DNA of 16,505 nucleotides, taken from NCBI GenBank assembly GCA_016297005.1, contig JAEDHK010000016.1, forward strand, positions 1-16,505, in the 5' to 3' direction. The notes beneath the pieces are model-generated. The model was not told the DNA's origin. It made no database searches and was given only the letters and a program-made list of their open reading frames with translations. Source of the DNA: Clostridia bacterium (GTDB lineage Bacteria; Bacillota; Clostridia; Christensenellales; DTU072). Positions 1 through 5,744 of this stretch are shown here, in pieces (position 1 is the stretch's first letter; the number at the start of each line of letters is the position of its first letter). The translations under genes and the position numbers were made by a program.

Positions 1-1
1 C

Positions 2-76
2 CTGTTTTTTGAAAAAAGCGCCGAAATGCAGCTGTTAAATTCAAAGATTTTGTCCGATGACAAAAACACAAGATAA
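2..76 (+). CDS. 3' end of an unidentified gene (partial, runs off the left edge)
   Basis: The plus strand is open from base 2 to a TAA at 74-76 and encodes a 24-residue hydrophilic tail ending in SDDKNTR. A strong terminator hairpin starts seven bases later, which is the usual layout for the end of a real gene. It is the only likely plus-strand gene in the window. The tail is too short to assign to a family. The call rests on the open frame plus the adjacent terminator, and the frame could be open by chance. Confidence 0.4.
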   Translation: MFFEKSAEMQLLNSKILSDDKNTR

Positions 77-82
77 GCATAC

Positions 83-120
83 AAAAAAGCACAAGATACG
101 CAGGTAACTTGTGCTTTTTT
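83..120 (+). terminator. Rho-independent terminator, probably bidirectional
   Basis: A 13-bp perfect stem (AAAAAAGCACAAG at 83-95, CTTGTGCTTTTTT at 108-120) encloses a 12-base loop, with T runs on both strands. It sits directly after the plus-strand gene tail ending at 76 and could also stop leftward transcription from the DUF5714 gene. A second small hairpin, TTGTAGC/GCTACAA, follows at 125-146. Confidence 0.8.
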
Positions 121-149
121 TGTGTTGTAGCTTTTTCGTGCTACAAAGA

Positions 150-230
150 TGTGTGTAAATACCTATTTTGATACAATTTGCGTACACCTTATCAAAATTT
201 GCGTACAGGTAATTAAAATGCGTACAGTTG
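150..230. mobile_element. Candidate end of an IS21-like insertion sequence (remnant)
   Basis: The octamer TGCGTACA occurs three times in direct orientation at 179-186, 200-207 and 219-226. The starts are 21 and 19 bases apart, and each copy follows an A/T-rich run (AATTTGCGTACA, AATTTGCGTACA, AAAATGCGTACA). Several spaced transposase-binding repeats of GTACA type near a TG-starting tip are known for IS21-family ends, and TGTGTGTAAAT at 151-161 could be the tip. No istA or istB sequence is present, so this would be an isolated end. An iteron-like regulator-binding array is the alternative. Confidence 0.4.
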
Positions 231-237
231 AACTCAC

Positions 238-253
238 CGACAAATTGGAATTT
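238..253 (-). repeat. Cassette-boundary site, copy 1 (after the DUF5714 gene)
   Basis: The plus strand reads CGACAAATTGGAATTT, one base different from the copies at 962-977 and 13857-13872. The core AAATTGGAATTT is a palindrome around a GG/CC dinucleotide. The site lies directly after the DUF5714 stop codon (255-257). Its outer flank, CTCACCGA at 233-240, also matches the leader next to the lnu promoter (minus strand, about 14399-14406). Confidence 0.6.
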
Positions 254-254
254 T

Positions 255-950
255 TCACTCTGAATAGTTTTTATGGAAAAGGCATTTTTCCTGCCTGCAT
301 TGATTATTCAAGTGTGAACGAGTGCAGATCACAGAGTTCAGTTTCATATCGATATGTAATTTTTCGCTCGTGAATTTGACCACTTCGATGATGGCAAGAT
401 AGGAATCTCTTTTACAGCAACGGGGGCCACCATTTTTGCCTATCGCATCTAACGCTCTTGCTGTCATTTGGTTGGATAATCCCCAAGCTTCACCTGCCAA
501 AGGAGTGGCTTTCAAGGCAATGGAGATAAACATTCCCGTGCTGATACCCGCACCGCAAGCTCCCCAAAATCCGCAAGCACCGCCGGGAACTTGCTTTCCT
601 CTTTTCTGCATTTCTCCCAGTGCGGACGACAGATCAATTTCACCGCCTGCATTTTTGTAAGCAGTCAGAAGCGCCGAGCCGACCATCGTATGATGCTCAG
701 GGCCATGCATATGGCAAGACGGCATACTCATCATTTTTTCCAAAATCGCAATAGGATCATCAGATTTGCTATTTAGGCAAATCGCAATAATACTGTCCAT
801 TCCGCTTGTATGGCATTCATCGCAGACGAAATGACCGTTGACACATCTTGTTTTACTATATTGTTTTTTGTGGCAAAGCACACATTCCATTTTCTCATCT
901 GCATTGAGGTATTCAAGCGGAGCTTTGCAAATCAAACATTCATCATTCAT
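255..950 (-). CDS. DUF5714 cysteine-rich protein
   Basis: This 231-residue protein opens with a zinc-finger-like block: C5-x2-C8, C23-x2-C26, C36, then C43-x2-C46. The motif GHFVCDECH falls at residues 39-47. A second half rich in Gly, Ala and Cys follows (GGACGFWGACGAG, then GGPRCC). This matches my recollection of the DUF5714 family, whose biochemical function is unknown; metal binding by the N-terminal cysteines is inferred. I chose ATG at 950 because an upstream extension would run back through the cassette site and into the cupin gene. The gene has no promoter of its own in the 25 bases after the cupin stop, and its ribosome binding site is weak, so it is probably co-transcribed with the cupin. 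A boundary site precedes it (959-977) and follows it (238-253), giving a gene-plus-site unit of about 720 bp. Confidence 0.8.
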   Translation of the reverse strand: MNDECLICKAPLEYLNADEKMECVLCHKKQYSKTRCVNGHFVCDECHTSGMDSIIAICLNSKSDDPIAILEKMMSMPSCHMHGPEHHTMVGSALLTAYKNAGGEIDLSSALGEMQKRGKQVPGGACGFWGACGAGISTGMFISIALKATPLAGEAWGLSNQMTARALDAIGKNGGPRCCKRDSYLAIIEVVKFTSEKLHIDMKLNSVICTRSHLNNQCRQEKCLFHKNYSE

Positions 951-958
951 ATATGTTA

Positions 959-977
959 TCTCGATAAATTGGAATTT
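959..977 (-). repeat. Cassette-boundary site, copy 2 (between cupin and DUF5714 genes)
   Basis: The plus strand reads TCTCGATAAATTGGAATTT, identical over all 19 bases to 13854-13872. The site overlaps the last bases of the cupin stop codon (976-978) and lies just before the DUF5714 start region. A perfect 19-mer shared by two intergenic positions 12.9 kb apart, both directly after small cargo genes, is unlikely by chance. Confidence 0.75.
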
Positions 978-1293
978 AGCAGTTTGGCGCCGGTGCTTTA
1001 ACAACAATAAACTCCAGCGTTTCTTCAGAAACATTTTTTAAGTTCATTTTTGTATGGAATGGAACTTTTAATACTGTTCCTGCCTGATATTCATGTGTTT
1101 CCTGTTCATTCAAAGTCGCTGATAATGTTCCGCGAACAACTGTAATATACACATTTTTTGCATTTGAAAAATGCTCTGGCAGACATTCACCCTTATTCAA
1201 GATCATATGCATATAGTGTATATTTTCATCAATAATTACCTTTTCAACTGTTTTTTCATTTCCTTGTGTTAATTTAAAAATTTGTTCAATCAT
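976..1293 (-). CDS. Small single-domain cupin protein
   Basis: This 105-residue protein has a cupin beta-barrel pattern. HYMHMILNKGECLPEHFSNAKNVYITVVRGTL fits the first cupin motif, with H/E candidates for metal binding around the PEH and the usual G before the barrel return. Residues about 68-85 (EYQAGTVLKVPFHTKMNLKN) fit the second motif, with H79 in the usual His position. The family includes metal-dependent enzymes and small-molecule sensors, and the substrate here cannot be told. The ATG at 1293 has GGGAGA upstream. It is the first gene behind the strong promoter at 1357-1385, and the DUF5714 gene follows after one boundary site. The pair is probably an operon assembled from two cargo units. 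Confidence 0.8.
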   Translation of the reverse strand: MIEQIFKLTQGNEKTVEKVIIDENIHYMHMILNKGECLPEHFSNAKNVYITVVRGTLSATLNEQETHEYQAGTVLKVPFHTKMNLKNVSEETLEFIVVKAPAPNC

Positions 1294-1330
1294 ATTTTTT
1301 CCGTCTCCCTTTGTGTTTCATCAACTCTGT

Positions 1331-1348
1331 AAATTCTTATATTTATCG
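1331..1348 (-). repeat. Leader copy of the cassette-site motif (cupin 5' UTR)
   Basis: On the minus strand the transcribed leader reads CGATAAATATAAGAATTT. This is the boundary-site motif with a changed and slightly longer centre, in the opposite orientation to the site after the cupin gene (962-977). The cupin gene is therefore bracketed by inverted copies, 962-977 and 1331-1348. The lnu gene has the same arrangement (13857-13872 and 14386-14401). Confidence 0.55.
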
Positions 1349-1356
1349 TTTAGTTT

Positions 1357-1385
1357 ATTATAGCACAAATTTCGCATTTTTTCAA
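1357..1385 (-). promoter_or_regulatory. Sigma-70-type promoter for the cupin and DUF5714 genes
   Basis: Read on the minus strand, -35 TTGAAA (1380-1385) is separated by exactly 17 bases from a consensus -10 TATAAT (1357-1362). Transcription would start near 1350, about 55 bases before the cupin ATG. The promoter closely resembles the lnu promoter at 14410-14438, including AAACT just after the -10. Confidence 0.85.
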
Positions 1386-1435
1386 TACATTCGCCGAATA
1401 TGTCGAGACTTAAATAAGAATTTTTCTCAAAAACC

Positions 1436-1488
1436 TATCGTCCCGTAGCAATATCTATCGTTCCGCAGATAGACCTTTCGTTCCGTAG
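1436..1488. repeat. Three 13-bp direct repeats with exact 20-bp period
   Basis: TATCGTCCCGTAG (1436-1448), TATCGTTCCGCAG (1456-1468) and TTTCGTTCCGTAG (1476-1488) start exactly 20 bases apart, about two helical turns. They lie 50-105 bases upstream of the cupin -35 box and outside any convincing gene. An operator array or an iteron-like binding region is possible. The rest of the 316-base gap between the cupin gene and the tRNA holds the promoter, the tRNA terminator and a small hairpin (TTTCCTT/AAGGAAA, about 1530-1548). Confidence 0.6.
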
Positions 1489-1569
1489 TCTGTAAAAGTC
1501 CGTTTGACGCTCCTACAGGCCCTGCTGTTTCCTTACGGAAAGGAAAGAACTCCCTTTATACAAAGAAAA

Positions 1570-1599
1570 AAAGGTCTAATACGATTGTATCAAACCTTT
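1570..1599 (-). terminator. Terminator of tRNA-Ala
   Basis: On the minus strand a 13-bp stem with two G-U pairs (plus-strand arms 1570-1582 and 1587-1599) closes a four-base loop and runs into a seven-T tract. It begins 11 bases beyond the tRNA CCA end. Confidence 0.8.
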
Positions 1600-1609
1600 G
1601 CTTTTCTTA

Positions 1610-1685
1610 TGGTGGAGATAGTGGGATTCGAACCCGCGGCCTTCTCGTTGCGAACGAGACGCTCTACCAACTGAGCCATACCCCC
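1610..1685 (-). tRNA. tRNA-Ala (anticodon CGC), CCA encoded
   Basis: A complete 76-base cloverleaf is present: acceptor GGGGGTA/TATCTCC, D stem GCTC/GAGC, anticodon stem TCTCG/CGAGA with loop TTCGCAA, and a TTCGAAT T-loop. CCA is encoded. The loop gives anticodon CGC, which reads the alanine codon GCG, and the acceptor carries the G3-U70 pair that identifies alanine tRNA. The T stem has one C-A mismatch (GCGGG against CCCAC). Its promoter lies 270 bases upstream because two tandem units, each starting with a copy of this tRNA's first 18-19 bases, separate them. Confidence 0.93.
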
Positions 1686-1924
1686 ATGATTAAGTTGTTT
1701 CGGTAACACCGCGCTGCAGGCATAGCCTTTGCGGACTTTGGCTACAAACGATTCACAGGATCGTTTGTTTAACGCGTCGTCCCAACTGAGCCATACCCCA
1801 TGATTAAGTTGTTTCGGTAGCACCGCGCTGCAGGCATAGCCTTTGCGGACTTTGGCTACAAACGATTCACAGGATCGTTTGTTTAACGCGTCGTCCCAAC
1901 TGAGCCATACCCCCATGATTAAGT
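1667..1924 (-). repeat. Tandem 114/115-bp repeats carrying the tRNA-Ala 5' end
   Basis: The junction of tRNA leader plus first tRNA bases (28-29 bp) occurs three times, at 1667-1695, 1782-1809 and 1896-1924. Only the copy at 1667-1695 continues into a real tRNA. Between them are two 86-bp inserts (1696-1781 and 1810-1895) that differ at one base (A at 1706, G at 1820). Each insert holds a hairpin ACAAACGAT/ATCGTTTGT (1744-1768 and 1858-1882). The structure looks like a small element inserted into the tRNA 5' part and duplicated while keeping one intact tRNA copy. Reading it as protein gives a repeated peptide, which I regard as spurious. Confidence 0.85.
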
Positions 1925-1957
1925 AAATATGCGCTCTCTTTGCGATTTACATATCGT

Positions 1958-1986
1958 AGTATACAACAATTGAATTTTTTTTTCAA
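1958..1986 (-). promoter_or_regulatory. Promoter for tRNA-Ala
   Basis: Read on the minus strand, -35 TTGAAA (1981-1986) is followed by a 17-base spacer and -10 TATACT (1958-1963). The predicted start, about 1951, would place the original tRNA 5' end some 35 bases downstream at 1914, where the outermost truncated tRNA copy now sits. Transcription must cross two inserts to reach the intact tRNA. Confidence 0.8.
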
Positions 1987-2020
1987 CTGATTTCCGATAC
2001 TTTTTTTGCAACGTGAAAAA

Positions 2021-2062
2021 TCAGAACGGAATATCGGACGGATCGACTTCGTTATCGTTCAT
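2021..2062 (-). pseudogene. Micro-ORF resembling the C-terminal tip of single-stranded DNA-binding protein
   Basis: ATG at 2062 opens a 13-codon frame, MNDNEVDPSDIPF, then TGA. An acidic stretch ending in D-I/L-P-F is the hallmark of the bacterial SSB C-terminal tip. The frame is open upstream to about 2135 (including DFSYAGGLKKGRF) but holds no OB-fold, so this is probably a 3' scrap of an ssb-like gene. AAGGGGCGG lies just before the ATG, so a short peptide could still be made. Confidence 0.35.
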
Positions 2063-2193
2063 AAACCGCCCCTTTTTTAGACCTCCTGCATAGGAAAAAT
2101 CTTGTATCGGAACAAAGTATCAAGCGATATTGCTCGTTATAAGACGATAGCCCGGGGACTGTTTCCGCCGTCAAAATGCTTCTTTTTAAAAAG

Positions 2194-2204
2194 GGAGGCC
2201 CTCC
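2194..2204 (-). terminator. Weak terminator-like hairpin after the transporter gene
   Basis: On the minus strand GGAG-GGC-CTCC is followed by C and five T. The stem is only four pairs. Its position 64 bases after the transporter stop fits a terminator. Confidence 0.35.
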
Positions 2205-2267
2205 TGCAAGTCGGAAAACAGAATGCTGAAAATTTCGGTCAGGGATACCGTTTTAGTCGTTTACGTT

Positions 2268-4130
2268 TTACATTTCATATTTTTCTTTATCCTTGATAAA
2301 ACGTGAACGTGCGATAAAGTCAGCGCGAAAAGCCTCTTCGTCGAAGTCATCCTTTTGCTTGTTTTTCGCTTTGGCAACGCGTATTTCGAGTTTCTTTTCT
2401 TCTACGGCGAGATTGGACAAAAAGATATTTTTATCCGATTCATACGCCGCTGCGTCTTTCCGCGCTTTGGCGGCCGGATAAAGCTTGGCGATCTCTTCGC
2501 AGACTTCTCTCTTCTCGTCGATATGTTTTTTCAAAAATTCGCTCGATTTATCGTAGCCGTCCAGTATCTCTTTAATTTCAATGATATCTTCATCTGTCAA
2601 CGTATTCTCTTTCAGATCGGTCTCCGCCGCACGAATATGCAAAACGCGCACGATGTCGGCGTGCTTCTTTTCGTCCAGATCCCAGAAGAAAAAGGGTATA
2701 GAGGCGAGCACGGCGCCGATAAGACCGAGGAGGGTATAATAGAAATAGGCGTTGGAGAGCGTTTCTTTATTGCGGAACACAACGTCGTATTCATCGGTCA
2801 GCTTAACGCCGGCAAAAGACAAAAAGAGCGGTGCCAGAATGCCGGTAAAGAGTCCGACGATCGTCAGAATGACGTTACTGTAATTGGTCCAGGCGCCCTC
2901 TAAACGAAGCCCGGAGCGATATTGTTCGTAATCAAGCGCGTCGCTAGTCATGACCGTCGCAACAATACCGATACCGAGTGTGGTGTTCTGTGCGAAAATA
3001 CAGAAAAGAGCGACGATGGGGTACGTGCGGCAGACAAGAAGTTGTATTATCGCCATCAATGCGAAAAAGAGGTTGCCGGCGCAAATGGCTTTTTTCTTGC
3101 CGATCTTTTTATAGACCATCGGTCCGAAGATCAGCGCGGGCAGGTACGCTATACCGAGAACGGCTCCGAGAATGCCGTACAACACGCCGCCGAGCTCGCC
3201 GCCTATGGTATACATACAGATCCATTGATAATAGTTTGTCACGCGGAACGACGTAAAAATACCATAAGCTATCATTAACCAAAAATATTTATTTTTCGCA
3301 AGTGCTTTTATGGCTTGCGAAAACTTAACTTTGGCGACGTTGTTTACGGGAAGCACCGCCCTTTCGTGCGTGTGAAGATAGGCTGTCAACGAACAGAAAA
3401 AAGCCCCGACGGAACAGATAGGAAAGAAAATCTGGTAAATAAGAGGTTCGTACTGGCCTTTCTCGCCCGCCACCCATACGGCAACAATGGGAAGAACGGT
3501 ATTAATAACGCTGTTCGGTATCTGACCGAGAGTGCTATGAACGGAATTGATATTCGACCTTTCCTGAGAATTGCTTGTGATCGTCTGCTGGATGCCTCCG
3601 AGAGCCTGTTGCGTGAATTGCGAGAATGAAATACCGATTTGCAACAGAACGAACATAACAAGAACACCCACCGTAAACTGCAAATTGCTCGCTTCCGCAT
3701 TAAGATACGGGATCACAGGCAAAGGCATTTCGAAAGCGACGACATCCATCCACCCTCTCGGAATAAACGGGATTAAAGTATACGCAACCGAACTGACGAC
3801 CATCGGCCAGATCAAAAACGGCTTAAACTTCCCGCTTTTCCCGTTGCTGTTATCAAGGATCATTGAAAACAAAGGGGATCGGATCAGCGTAATGAGCGCG
3901 CCTACCCATCCGAGAATAAGAACGAGTCCGGGTGTCAGCTTAAAATAGGCGTTCATCAGCGGCAAAGTTGCCGCAAGTCCGACCCATGCTATAAAGACGT
4001 TTTGGAAAGACGTTCCACCAACGCCCGCGGTAAACGCCGCTATCTCTTTATAGCTGACCTGATACCCTTTCGGCGGTCGGTGCCAGTATTCTTTCAATTT
4101 GTAATACCCATCTACGATTTTCTCTTTCAT
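2268..4130 (-). CDS. GPH/MFS-type sugar-cation symporter with long cytoplasmic tail
   Basis: This 620-residue membrane protein has about 12 hydrophobic segments between residues 25 and 480. The cytoplasmic loop near residues 89-105 carries D-N-S-N-G-K-S-G-K-F-K-P-F, the loop 2-3 signature of glycoside-pentoside-hexuronide symporters (MFS_2 type, the MelB relatives), which import sugars or glycosides with Na+ or H+. A charged tail of about 137 residues (from DLDEKKHAD to the end) follows the last membrane segment and looks helical or coiled-coil; most family members stop soon after helix 12. The ATG at 4130 has AAGGTGG upstream. No enzyme genes adjoin it, so the substrate cannot be inferred. 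It appears to be a single-gene unit. Confidence 0.85.
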   Translation of the reverse strand: MKEKIVDGYYKLKEYWHRPPKGYQVSYKEIAAFTAGVGGTSFQNVFIAWVGLAATLPLMNAYFKLTPGLVLILGWVGALITLIRSPLFSMILDNSNGKSGKFKPFLIWPMVVSSVAYTLIPFIPRGWMDVVAFEMPLPVIPYLNAEASNLQFTVGVLVMFVLLQIGISFSQFTQQALGGIQQTITSNSQERSNINSVHSTLGQIPNSVINTVLPIVAVWVAGEKGQYEPLIYQIFFPICSVGAFFCSLTAYLHTHERAVLPVNNVAKVKFSQAIKALAKNKYFWLMIAYGIFTSFRVTNYYQWICMYTIGGELGGVLYGILGAVLGIAYLPALIFGPMVYKKIGKKKAICAGNLFFALMAIIQLLVCRTYPIVALFCIFAQNTTLGIGIVATVMTSDALDYEQYRSGLRLEGAWTNYSNVILTIVGLFTGILAPLFLSFAGVKLTDEYDVVFRNKETLSNAYFYYTLLGLIGAVLASIPFFFWDLDEKKHADIVRVLHIRAAETDLKENTLTDEDIIEIKEILDGYDKSSEFLKKHIDEKREVCEEIAKLYPAAKARKDAAAYESDKNIFLSNLAVEEKKLEIRVAKAKNKQKDDFDEEAFRADFIARSRFIKDKEKYEM

Positions 4131-4322
4131 GCGACCACCTTCAAGTAAGATAATAAATTTATTCTACTATATAATTTCTTTTTTGAAAAGACACTTTTCG
4201 TCTTTTTTTACTATAAAAATCGTAAAGTCACAATATCGTGGAATAAGCCTCTCCCGCGACTTTTTCGCGCGATCCGGTAGTCAATGAAAAAACCTTGCGA
4301 AAATAAAAATATTACTAAAAAA
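4131..4322. other. Intergenic region with transporter promoter and hairpin
   Basis: This AT-rich gap holds the transporter ribosome binding site and a TATATAG/TAGAAT cluster (minus strand, about 4160-4175) that may be its -10. It also holds an AAAAGAC/GTCTTTT hairpin (4186-4206) with T runs on both strands, which could stop transcription from either side. I could not settle the exact promoter. Confidence 0.4.
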
Positions 4323-5102
4323 CTATTTTACTGAAACGACGGCGTTTAGCCAGAAGCAAAATGCGTCGAGGTTTCCTCCGATTTGCGAATATTCTATAAA
4401 GATCGTTTCGTTTCCCGATTCTATTTTACCCTGAGCAAAAAATTCGTCGTCCTGCCCGCTCGTTATCTTATATTGCAAACGATAGGAACCGAACGACACG
4501 GCTTGATCGTACGTTTTTTCATAGAGATTCTTTTTCTCTTGCGTGCATGCGACGTATACGCAAGCTTTTATACCGTTACTCCCGGAAAAAACGATCCACT
4601 TCACGTCCGGATATGATATACCGTCGGTTTGAATCTCCACGCTGTTTTCCGCAGAGTCCTCCGCGCTTTCGGGGCGTTCTTCTTCCGGCAACAAGTCATA
4701 CGTAACGGTATTGCCGTCCGGCGCGGTCAAACGGAAATCTTTCGTTATTACGGCGAAAACTTTTTCAGACGGCAAGGTGGGAGACTTATTCTGTTCTTTA
4801 CCGTCCATTGAAAAACTGTCTTCGATCTCAAAAGTTTCGTCCGGGGCTTGGCCGGCGGCTAAGAACGACCCGGTAAATACGACGGGAAGAAGAATCGCGA
4901 GAACCAAAGCGCAGGAACACGCGGCAATAACGGCATACTTTGCGCCAAGAGACATCTTCTTTTTCGGCGCTTTCCGTTCCGTCGGCGAAACTCTTTGGGC
5001 AGCGCGCAATCTGGCGAGATCGTCTTCTTTTTCGTCCCGCATCGTAGCCGCGTACCTTCGCATCAGTTCTTCCGCTTTTCGCGTTTTCATGAGCTTTTTC
5101 AA
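4323..5102 (-). CDS. Single-pass membrane protein, candidate anti-sigma factor
   Basis: The protein has 259 residues. About 50 basic and charged cytoplasmic residues (RKAEELMRRYAATMRDEKED) lead to one membrane helix at about residues 55-80. An acidic linker and an extracytoplasmic domain of about 130 residues follow, with no family I recognise. The start appears to be TTG at 5102, two bases after GGAGG. An ATG four codons in (5090) is 14 bases from it, so the first residues are uncertain. It starts 37 bases after the stop of the sigma factor gene at 5140-5712. Position, size and topology fit an anti-sigma factor holding that sigma factor at the membrane. No zinc-binding HxxxCxxC motif is visible, so it is not a classic ZAS-type anti-sigma factor, and the role is inferred from context. 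Confidence 0.6.
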   Translation of the reverse strand: MKKLMKTRKAEELMRRYAATMRDEKEDDLARLRAAQRVSPTERKAPKKKMSLGAKYAVIAACSCALVLAILLPVVFTGSFLAAGQAPDETFEIEDSFSMDGKEQNKSPTLPSEKVFAVITKDFRLTAPDGNTVTYDLLPEEERPESAEDSAENSVEIQTDGISYPDVKWIVFSGSNGIKACVYVACTQEKKNLYEKTYDQAVSFGSYRLQYKITSGQDDEFFAQGKIESGNETIFIEYSQIGGNLDAFCFWLNAVVSVK

Positions 5103-5139
5103 GTCCTCCCCTTTCCTTATTTACAATGCAACGGAGCCG

Positions 5140-5712
5140 TTATTTGTCCCATCCGTCGTCAAGTAAGGTCAATTTTATTTTTTCCATAACGCTTTGCTTG
5201 ATCCGATCGGTCTTGGACTTGGAAAAACCGAGTTCTTTCGACGCCTCCCGGACCGTTTTTTCTCCGTACAGCGTTAAAACGTACACTGCCCTCTCTTCTT
5301 CCGTCATTGCCTTGACAGCTTTCTCAAAGGTGACGCGGAGAGCCGTCTCTTCTGCCGAAAGACCCTCTTTGGCTTCCAATTTGTTTTCATAGTCGGCGAT
5401 ATCAGACACGGCCATCCTGCCCATAGCCCTTTTTTCCGCGCGAACGCTCATCCGACAAAGATTTTCAAAGCACTTTAATAGATAATTATAGCCGTTGGTA
5501 AAATAACGACACTTCTGACAAAAATCAACGACGCTCGCCCAAAAGTCCTGGACGGCGTCGTCGACGTCGTAATCGTTAGAAAAATATTTATGTGCAATTA
5601 CCCTGAGCGGACGGCCGATCAGATCGTATAATTCTTCCACCGCGTGCGTATAATCGCCTCGTCTGATACGGATAATACACTTGTTGATCTTTTCGACTTT
5701 GCCAAGTTCCAC
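5140..5712 (-). CDS. RNA polymerase sigma factor, ECF-like
   Basis: The protein has 190 residues, typical of ECF sigma factors. Region 2 is at about residues 25-65 (LYDLIGRPLRVIAHKYF, then DVDDAVQDFWASV, the usual acidic D-D-x-x-Q-D pattern). Region 4 is at about residues 130-185 (MTEEERAVYVLTLYGE, then the helix-turn-helix VREASKELGFSKSKTDRIKQS). It would direct RNA polymerase to an alternative promoter set. The start is GTG at 5712, eight bases after AAGGTG. It begins 32 bases after the rph stop with no clear terminator between, so it may be partly read through from rph. Its likely partner follows at 4323-5102. Confidence 0.82.
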   Translation of the reverse strand: MELGKVEKINKCIIRIRRGDYTHAVEELYDLIGRPLRVIAHKYFSNDYDVDDAVQDFWASVVDFCQKCRYFTNGYNYLLKCFENLCRMSVRAEKRAMGRMAVSDIADYENKLEAKEGLSAEETALRVTFEKAVKAMTEEERAVYVLTLYGEKTVREASKELGFSKSKTDRIKQSVMEKIKLTLLDDGWDK

Positions 5713-5744
5713 TCGAACGGCACCTTATTTCTATTGTAAAAAAT

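Larger units (their letters stand above)
1925..2267. other. Gene-poor stretch upstream of tRNA-Ala and downstream of the transporter gene
   Basis: This is most of a 582-base gap. It holds the tRNA promoter (1958-1986), a 13-codon micro-ORF ending like an SSB tail (2021-2062), and a weak terminator-like hairpin (2194-2204). Nothing else convincing is visible. The longer open frames here have no ribosome binding site and no recognisable product. Confidence 0.6.

Noticed and set aside
1590..1916. 108-codon frame with a repeated 38-residue peptide
   Set aside because: It lies over the tRNA-Ala gene and its tandem repeats. The apparent protein repeat is the DNA repeat read in frame, and the end is the familiar false protein from a tRNA sequence.
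1667..1924. CRISPR-like array
   Set aside because: There are only three repeat copies, the two spacers are nearly identical, and the repeat is tRNA sequence. No cas genes are present.
2355..2903. Plus-strand frames opposite the transporter, capsid, portal and helicase genes
   Set aside because: They have no ribosome binding sites and no family resemblance, and they mirror strong minus-strand genes.
4255..4269. CGCGA/TCGCG hairpin as terminator for the sigma operon
   Set aside because: The stem is five bases long and no T run follows on the minus strand.
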